Source: Chlorops oryzae
Taxonomy: Eukaryota > Arthropoda > Insecta > Diptera > Chloropidae
Assembly: GCA_020466095.1 (NCBI GenBank)
Contig: CM035806.1
Span: forward strand, 13,580,224-13,644,223
Length of the DNA: 64,000 nucleotides
Direction of reading: 5' to 3'
The notes beneath the pieces are model-generated. The model had not been told where the DNA came from. It ran no database searches and worked only from the letters and a program-made list of their open reading frames with translations. A program made the position numbers and the translations under genes. Below are positions 56,376 to 64,000 of the stretch, one piece after another; within the stretch, counting starts at the first letter, position 1; each line of letters begins with the position of its first letter.

Positions 56376-58304
56376 TATTTTCGGCAATCAATTTCAAGCA
56401 CAGTGTTATTGTTATCTTCCACGTAAGTTTTTTGAAATTATCTTAAAATATCGACTATACGATTTTGACTGTCATAACTGGTTTAAGATGCGCTTCTTGG
56501 ACTGTTCTATTCTAAGTAATTTCATGATGATGATGTTATTGATGATGATGATGTTGATGATGATGATGATTGATGATGTGATTGTTGATTATTGATGATG
56601 ATGGTACAGATGCGTACGCAGAAAATACGTTTTATTTTCTTGTGTAACTTTTTGATTCCTTGCCTTTTGAAAGGCGGTTTGAACCAACTAAAATAACAAA
56701 TTATACTCTGTGAACACCACTGATCTGTAGGGTATTTAAAGTTCCCAAACCAAACACATATTTTCTTAATTCCAGTAACTAGTAGCATGGTAGGAATATC
56801 TTCCCTTCTCTGAGGCCACTGCCGACTTAGATAGCAGCAAGATGTAGCTAGATGGAGACTCCGAGCATTGGCTATGTCTTGAGGAAAAAGAGACCTCATT
56901 CCATATAATGGGCGTTTGTGTTGCCCTATGTTGGCTAAGACTCAGAGTCTTCGGTTAACAATTCCTAAGTGACGACGAGCTAAGAACCGAGACTTATCTG
57001 AATGTCTTCTCTTTCCGAAGGAAGGTCGAGCGCATAATATAACAATTAAACCATTGGAAAAATAGATCAAACAAAAGGTCGCAGTGGATCCATTTTGCCA
57101 GAGGGCGAAGCCCATATTTATATGTTATATATAAAAAAAAAAAATAAAATTGGGAGTAACTACGGTTCTTTTGAAAACCAATTATTAACTCCTTTATGGG
57201 ATAATCTCAGCAAAATATATTTTAAAGAATGGAATGGATTGAACTTCGCATTAGAATATTTAAAATTACAAAACAAAAGACCTTTTACCGCAAGTCCAAA
57301 CTTTTATTAAAAAAATCAACGAAACCAAATTCTTAAAATAAATAAAAATGAAACTCGAAACGATTTTCAATAAAGAGTAGAACCAAATGAACAAACCGCA
57401 TTGCCGAGACGCGTCTCTGAGGAACCAATACAAAAAGCACAAAAAAAAACAAAAAAAAAATAACTCTAGGAAATACGGATTTTTTTATATCAAATATCAT
57501 CGTTTTGGATCAAATCACCTGAGCACCTGTTTCAACTTGATGGTATTTAAATTTTTTTTTTCTTTCTTCTAATACCAAAAGCAAACAATCCTTCAACTCC
57601 AGAAACTACTAATGCGACGAAGCTTGAAGTCATTGTCATGGTATGACGGAAATTTTCAACAGAAAAATTTTAAAATAAAAAAAAAAAACTAAAAAAATTT
57701 TTCTTTATAAAGCATATTACATTTATACTTATTTACCGCAAACAATTTAAATTTTATTTCCGTTTTAATAAAAACTGTTTGCTTTCCGTGACGAGTAAAA
57801 GAAAGAAAAAAAAAACAGTTTTTTTTTTTCGTTTTGTTTGCATTCAAATAAAGATTTAACGGCATATGTTTTTTTAACTTGAATAGCTTTTCGGTTCCTT
57901 ATGATCGAATGGAATCTCGTACATTTTCGATGGCATTAACATATTTTGTTTACACAGATGGCTATTTTCGATAACATTCTATAAAAGAACTATTCATTTT
58001 AAAATAAATAATAAAAACAGTTAAAAAAAAATAAAAATAATAATAATAATAGTGCTGACAAAAAATACAATTTAAAAAGGCAAATTCGGTCAAGAACCGC
58101 CATGAAATACCCATGGTTATCCCAAATTTTAAATTCGAACTCCCTTTGACGGAATTCGTTGTTTTTGGGCGTGGCTGTTTATGGACGTCATTTTGGTTTT
58201 TTTGAAAGCGGTAGTTGGAATACCAACAACCATATTTTAACTTCAGAACAATTCCACCTTCCATTAAATTCAGGTGTTTGAATTGGTCGCCAATCAGAAG
58301 TATC
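56376..58304. other. No gene seen
   Basis: An ATG/GAT-type trinucleotide tract at 56525-56600. The rest is A/T-rich, with a Lys/Asn-biased frame at 57095-57310 that is not convincing. Confidence 0.5.
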
Positions 58305-58940
58305 TATAACCTATTATCCTATTATTTTAATGTCCTATTATCCCATTATCCTATCATCCGATTATCTTATTATCCTACTATTCCATTAACCTATTATTTC
58401 ATTATCATATTTTCCCATTATCCTATTATTCGATTATCCTTTTATTCTACTATCCTATTAGCCTGTTTTCCTATTATCCAATTATCCTTTTATCCTACTA
58501 TCCTATTATCATTTTACGCCAATATCCTTCCATCCGATTATCCTATTATCCTACCATCCCATTATCTTATTATCCTACCATCCCATTATCCTATTATCCT
58601 ATTATCCAATTATCCAATTATCCAATTACCCGATTATCCTTTCCATTCTCCTATTATCCTGTTATCCTATTATCCAATTATCCGATTATCCACTCACATT
58701 ATCCTATCATCCGATTATCATACTATCCCATTATCCTGTTATCCTATTATCCAATTATCTGATTATCTTATCCATTCTCCTATCATCCAATTATCCAATT
58801 ATCCGATTATCCTATTACCCTACTATCACATTATCCTATCATCCGATTATCCTATTATACTACTATCCCATTATCCTATTAATCTATTATCCTGCTATCC
58901 TATTATACCATTATTCTATCATCCTGTTATCCTATATCTA
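58305..58940. repeat. 8-bp-unit satellite, consensus ATTATCCT
   Basis: About 79 units of ATTATCC(T/C/A/G), with drift (ATCATCCG, ACTATCCT, TTTATCCT). Because 8 is not a multiple of 3, the translated pattern repeats every 24 bases as eight residues (Y-P-I-I-x-L-S-x). This explains a 255-codon frame across it that is not a gene. Confidence 0.95.
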
Positions 58941-59554
58941 TCCCAATTTATTACTTTAGGCTTCGTTCGAGCTGAGAAATGAGTTATAAAATCTCAAACA
59001 AACCTAGCCAAAACTTTTTTTTTTGGCAATAAACTCAAATCGGACATTGACATTAAAAAATAACCATAAAATATTTTTAATGAATATAAAAAAGAACTTC
59101 ACGAAAATCCCATCAAACGTTTTGACGATATTCCCTCACCATAAGGAAAATATACTCGAGCAAGCGATGCATAAACGTTGTTTTAATGTTTTCTAGTTCT
59201 TCCGGTGCGGAAGCGTTTAAACACAATTTATTTTCAATTAACTACAACAAAAAGGAAAAACAAAAACAATATCCTCTTTATGAGCTGTGACAATCAATCG
59301 AAACTAATTTAGACAGTAAAACTTTATGCATTATTTGCTTTGCTAACTTTCAATGCCAATCAAAATATTATGTGTTTCGCATACTGAGTTTTAACACACT
59401 AAGTTTATTTTTTTTTTTGTAATCTTCTCTTTCATTTTTTCCTACTTATAAGTTATTTAAATGCCAATATAGTTCAAAAATAGCTGTGGGATTTTTTGTA
59501 ATACGATTTCCCAAAATCAGTTGTAAAAAAATCACTGCAGCAAATCAGACTGTC
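58941..59554. other. No gene seen
   Basis: A/T-rich sequence between two low-complexity arrays. Confidence 0.5.
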
Positions 59555-60150
<596 letters not shown>

Positions 60151-60151
60151 A

Positions 60152-60749
60152 TCTTTATTTCAAAAGCCTTTCTTGCAAAAAAAAAACCTCGGTTTTCGAT
60201 AAATATCGATTTTCGATCAATTATTATTTTTTTTTTTTTGTATAACCTATATTTAAAAATTGAAGTGTTTTGTTTTGAAAAAGAGCAAGCAGTGCGATAA
60301 CCCAAAAATCGATCGGATAAACGAACGTCTACTTCCGAGTCAATTCATCAAAAAAAAAAAAAATAACCGATTCATTTGTATTCCAGTGTGGAAACGATTC
60401 TTAAAACGTGATCGATAAAAATTTGGGATTTTATTTTCAATTTAAGCAATAAAAAAATATTTATTATTTCTACGGGTTCTACGCTCAAAGAATAAATATT
60501 GCAAATAATCGTTTGAAAACTTTCCCAAATACAATGGAACCCCTCCCCAATCTATCGTTCCTCAAACTATCGTTTTCATGTACATATTTGTCTGTCTGAA
60601 CTTTTCTGCATTTCCAAATGAATTCCTTACGTAGTTTGTTTGTTTCATCTCATCAGGTTCAATAAATAGAACTATCACTTTTTGTTCGTTCGATTTGAGT
60701 TCTCCGAAAAGTAAAAGAATTTTCCCCCATAATATTAATTATCCATATA
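60152..60749. other. No gene seen; pogo-like fragment
   Basis: AATGGAACCCCTCCCCAATC followed by CTATCGTTCCTCAAACTATC (60533-60573) resembles a pogo/Tigger terminus without its partner. Confidence 0.4.
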
Positions 60750-60824
60750 CAGGGTGCATAAATACAGCTCTATCTATAAGCTATCGCGTATTAAAATAAT
60801 GCAGAAAATTCCGCGGACACCCTG
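60750..60824. mobile_element. 75-bp miniature TIR element
   Basis: Begins CAGGGTG, ends CACCCTG, with TA on both sides. The termini match those of 46476-47874 over 7 bases, and the interior is unrelated. It is either an internal-deletion derivative or a chance pair. Confidence 0.45.
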
Positions 60825-61048
60825 TATGTATGTGCTTATACATTTCTGACAATCTGTGATTAAAAGAATCATCCAATAGAAAAAATTTACTTTTTGATTC
60901 TAAGGTACTTCGTTTCCTAATCGATTACTGATTTTAACGCTGATAATTGCTTCAATCTACATAGTATCGACTAGAGCGTCATTCGTATGAATAATCGATT
61001 TTAATACACTGAGTGAACGTAATCATGACTTTTTTAAAATGGCGCATT

Positions 61049-61179
61049 GTTATACCTTTTCCGAAGGAAAGGGTATATTAAGTTTGGCACGGTGTATGTA
61101 ACATACCAAAGGAGTCGCGGTAGATATAGACATATATATATATTCTTGATCAGGGTGACAAGAGGAATCGATCTAGCCA

Positions 61180-61223
<44 letters not shown>

Positions 61224-62265
61224 GGTCACACTTTAGTTTTTCGTAATTTACTCCTAAGCCATGAAAGATATCATATTGAAATTTGGCATGGACTTCAACC
61301 AGGTAAATGTCCGAAAAACTGCATACAAATTTTTTTCGTAGTCCCTTCTTGGGTCGTGGGAAGTGGTTCAGAAGTTTCAAAAATCACGATTTTTAACGTT
61401 TTTCCTGGATAACTTTTTTACTATACATCCCAGCTTATTGAAATTTGGTGTGTGTATAGCTACTATGTAGACTTAAGCTTTCGCTGAAAAAAAATTGCGA
61501 CATCGCTATAACTATGGTCATCATTCTACACAATAGAAAAAAACACTCTTTCTCTTATTCTCATATCTGAATACAAAAATTATTTTTTTGCTTCTTCTGA
61601 TTGTGTATTTTGCCGCCAAATAAAGTCGTCCATTATGGATAAATTTTGACCATGACCACATTTCGCGAAATTCGCAAAAATTGATTTTCACTATTTTGAA
61701 TTGAGTATTTCGCAGCTAAACAAAATGTCCTCTAAGGGTTAAAATTTGATCAAGAGCACCATCCGCGAAATTCGCGAAAATTTGATTTTCACTATTTTGA
61801 AGTGAGTATTTCGCAGTTAAACAAAATGTCCTCTAAGGGTTAAAATTTGATCAAGACCACCATCCGCGAAATTCGCGAAAACCTGATTTTCACTATTTTT
61901 AATTGAGTATTTTGCAGCTAAACAAAATGTCCTCTAAGGGTTAAAATTTGATCAAGACCACCATCCGCGAAATTCGCAAAAATTTGATTTTCACTATTTT
62001 GAATTGAGTATTTCGCAGCTAGACATATTGTCCTCTAACGGTTAAAATTTGACCATGACCACCATTCGCGAAATTTTTTTGCTTAATAATAATCTCGAGT
62101 TTTAGAACCTAAATCGAAGTACAGATAAGGTATAAATAGATATCCAAGCTAGAACAACGAAAACGGCAGGAATTTTCGTTAAGGTAATGTTTTAACATAT
62201 TTTAGGCTGAGGAAAAGGTATGTGTGCAATCGGCTTTGCCGATGTGAACTTCTTTACTTGTTATT
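61049..62265 (+). mobile_element. Mini-me-like element, copy 5 (long)
   Basis: Opens with TACCTTTTCCGAAGGAAAGG and closes near GAGGAAAAGGTATGTGTGC. After (TA)n at 61131-61142 comes CTTGATCAGGGTGACAAGAG, then GATCTAGCCATG and ten GTCT units (61180-61221). AAATTTGGCATGGAC follows, and an array of about 101-bp repeats fills the right half. Short frames inside are artefacts. Confidence 0.65.
61595..62085 (+). repeat. Tandem array of about 101-bp units inside the element
   Basis: Five units, each with TGAGTATTTCGCAGCTAAAC, AAAATGTCCTCTAAGGGTTA and CACCATCCGCGAAATTCGC. The first and last are the most diverged. Confidence 0.85.
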
Positions 62266-63538
62266 CACAGTCCTTTTGATTTTCGAGCAGAACAAAATAT
62301 TTCAACAGGAAAAATGATTGAGTCAACAACATTATTGGTTGATTTGAAAGAAAATGTGTTTAATTACTTTTCATTATATTGTGTATATTTCTCATTTGTT
62401 TTATAAAATAGGACATATAAGATATTTATACATATTAGAATTTTAAAAACATTGCGAAAGCATTCACACGACAACGGAGCGAAAAAATCGGATGAAGTCA
62501 ATCCGATGGCTATTTTTGGGGTTATGTTCAGCAGAGGGCTCTGTGGCCACTTGCTTTGCACTTGATATAAATTTGTTTCAATGTTACTTTTTTTATTTCA
62601 AAAATTTTCTTGTCATTTCATTTTGATCGGTGGTTAGTTCAAGAATATCAATTTAAATGCATTTTTTTAAATTATCATGTCTATTCAGCCGGAAATATAC
62701 ATATAGTTGATTCAAAAGGAGAAATCTTTATTTTTTTCCAGCTAGAAAAATTGATAAAATTAAAAATATTCCTTATTGAAGCCGTTTTGTATGTTTTTCC
62801 TTTTGAATTTGAAATTTACTGGTTTACTTTTTTCTCTGTGTATACTTGATATAAGAAGCTCTTTGAACAGCCATCATTACATATCATCTAAAAATATGTG
62901 TCTTCAAACAAGCGTCACTGAAATTGTTTCTTTTTTAAGCCTGGAAGAATATGATGCCGCATTTAAACGAGCAGGGGAAAACGAATCCAGCTAGCTAGCA
63001 ACCCATTTTATTATTATTATTTTTTTCGATTTTTTTTTCAAATTTTTATTTGCTTCTATTTTTAGCATTTATTTCCTAAACTTAAGGTTAACGATAAAAA
63101 AAAATTTTTTCAACGTGAAGTCGAAGTTGAACAATCTTTAAACACTCGTTGACAATGTGACACCACCTGCACTGACACAAGCAGCAATATTGACATAAAA
63201 ATATATAAGAAAAAAAAAAAAAATATTTAAAAATAATATATAGAAAGAAAAAAAACATAATTTTATTTCACCATAAATAGGAAGCTCCATTTACTTGGAA
63301 CTGAAGAAAAGCACAAGTGACAAATGCAAATATAGAGGCCGGTTTTCCCCCGTAATACACTATTTCAGATAAATCTGCGATCAATTGACGCATAAACCGA
63401 TCATCAAACTGGCTATAATTTCCAACTAAATGGCCATTCACGAATGCATGCTTTCCGAGAAGCCAGGGCCATTAACGTGAATTCTCTAAAAATATTTCAT
63501 TGGAATTTCAAAAAAAAAAGGGAAAAAGTCAGAAAAAA

Positions 63539-63574
<36 letters not shown>

Positions 63575-64000
63575 TAAAAGAGAAGGAAACAAAAAATTTC
63601 TGCATTAATTTTGTGACGTCAGAAGACATTTTTCCACCGTCAGGCGATTGCACTTTTGACCCAATTTGGCGCTTGTATTTTGATGCGTTTTTTGAATTTA
63701 GTTACAGAAAGTTTAAATAAATAAATCGAACACTGATTTTTTGTTTTTGTTCGGCTTTTGTTTTATAACGAATTCAAATGGCCGATAAAAATGGTCTTTA
63801 TTATGAATTCGGCTCCAGATATTTTTAAACTCAGAAAATGTGTCAGAAAAAGCCAAAATTAGCCTGAATTACAAAAAAAAAATAAATAAATAAATAAAAA
63901 AAAAAATTAAAAAAATAAGCAAAAGAAAAGAAAGCCAAACAAAACGAGTCGCCGATTAAGAAACTTTGGGGTTTACTTTTATAATTGGCGCCAAAATATT
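62266..64000. other. No gene seen; poly(A) runs and an E2F-like site
   Basis: Poly(A) of 32 at 63541-63572, AATAAATAAATAAAT near 63881-63895, a TGACGTCA palindrome near 63615 and TTGGCGCCAA at 63985-63994. A plus-strand frame at 62896-62994 (VTEIVSFLSLEEYDAAFKR) is faintly protein-like but unsupported. Confidence 0.45.

Noticed and set aside
58215..58982. 255-codon frame with Tyr-Pro-Ile-Ile repeats
   Set aside because: It is fully explained by the 8-bp satellite ATTATCCT and has no start context or transcript evidence.
62776..62994. Frame ending SLEEYDAAFKRAGENESS as a terminal exon
   Set aside because: Only about 30 residues look protein-like and no pyrimidine-tract acceptor precedes them.

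Overview
The window looks like nuclear DNA of a fly (Diptera). It is very A+T-rich, about one third of it is recognisable repeats, and it carries several copies of a Mini-me-like dipteran element: a (TA)n tract, a short core containing GATCAG, then a (GTCT)n tract. Also present are hAT-type elements with 8-bp target duplications, Tc1/mariner- and pogo-type elements flanked by TA, and tRNA-derived SINE sequence. Nothing points to a bacterium or virus, and there are no operons, CRISPR arrays or rRNA genes. The species cannot be named from sequence alone.

Only one protein-coding gene is well supported. It is on the minus strand, and its main exon runs from about 27623 (acceptor after a pyrimidine tract at 27624) to 22114 (perfect GTAAGT donor at 22113). 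Translation most likely starts at 27484. The exon encodes roughly 1,790 residues of a largely disordered protein rich in Ser, Asn, Gln, Ala and His. It contains repeated short motifs: two copies of RRKSYEEFK plus a diverged third, and four copies of Y-G-T-I-Y-D-I-type tandem YxxI sites. It also has several basic R-x-x-S sites, a proline-rich stretch and a clathrin-box-like LISFD. I read it as a signalling or endocytic docking protein, but I cannot name it. The reading frame changes four times, each time in or beside simple repeats, so sequence indels or unrecognised short introns are likely. A candidate DPE-type core promoter facing the same way lies at 49900, with GAGA-type motifs upstream of it. 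If it belongs to this gene, there is a 22-kb first intron. The 22 kb left of the donor would then be a later intron in which I found no convincing minus-strand exon.

The rest is introns or intergenic DNA. 1-22 kb: a small coding-like ORF (1603-1803), a cluster of three back-to-back elements (6.6-8.3 kb), a poly(A)-ended block (9.0-9.6 kb), a candidate 37-codon exon (12.87 kb), a fold-back element (13.4-14.2 kb), a 390-bp TA-flanked element (15.4 kb), a 600-bp CT tract (17.2-17.8 kb) and a 1.1-kb almost pure A/T block (19.6-20.8 kb). 28-35 kb: a second fold-back-family copy, a hAT element, an 814-bp near-perfect hairpin element and a TIR element that carries a tRNA-like module. 36-48 kb: Mini-me-like copies, a dense cluster of CGATA motifs, a three-level nest of elements at 43.4-45.3 kb, and a 1.4-kb TA-flanked element carrying a 31-bp minisatellite and a nested SINE. 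50-64 kb: a 184-bp pogo-like element, a 56-bp-class satellite, an 8-bp-unit satellite, a second CT tract, and a long Mini-me-like element with about five 101-bp repeats.

All element boundaries were read by eye from terminal repeats and duplications. Family names rest on terminus and duplication type, not on database searches.
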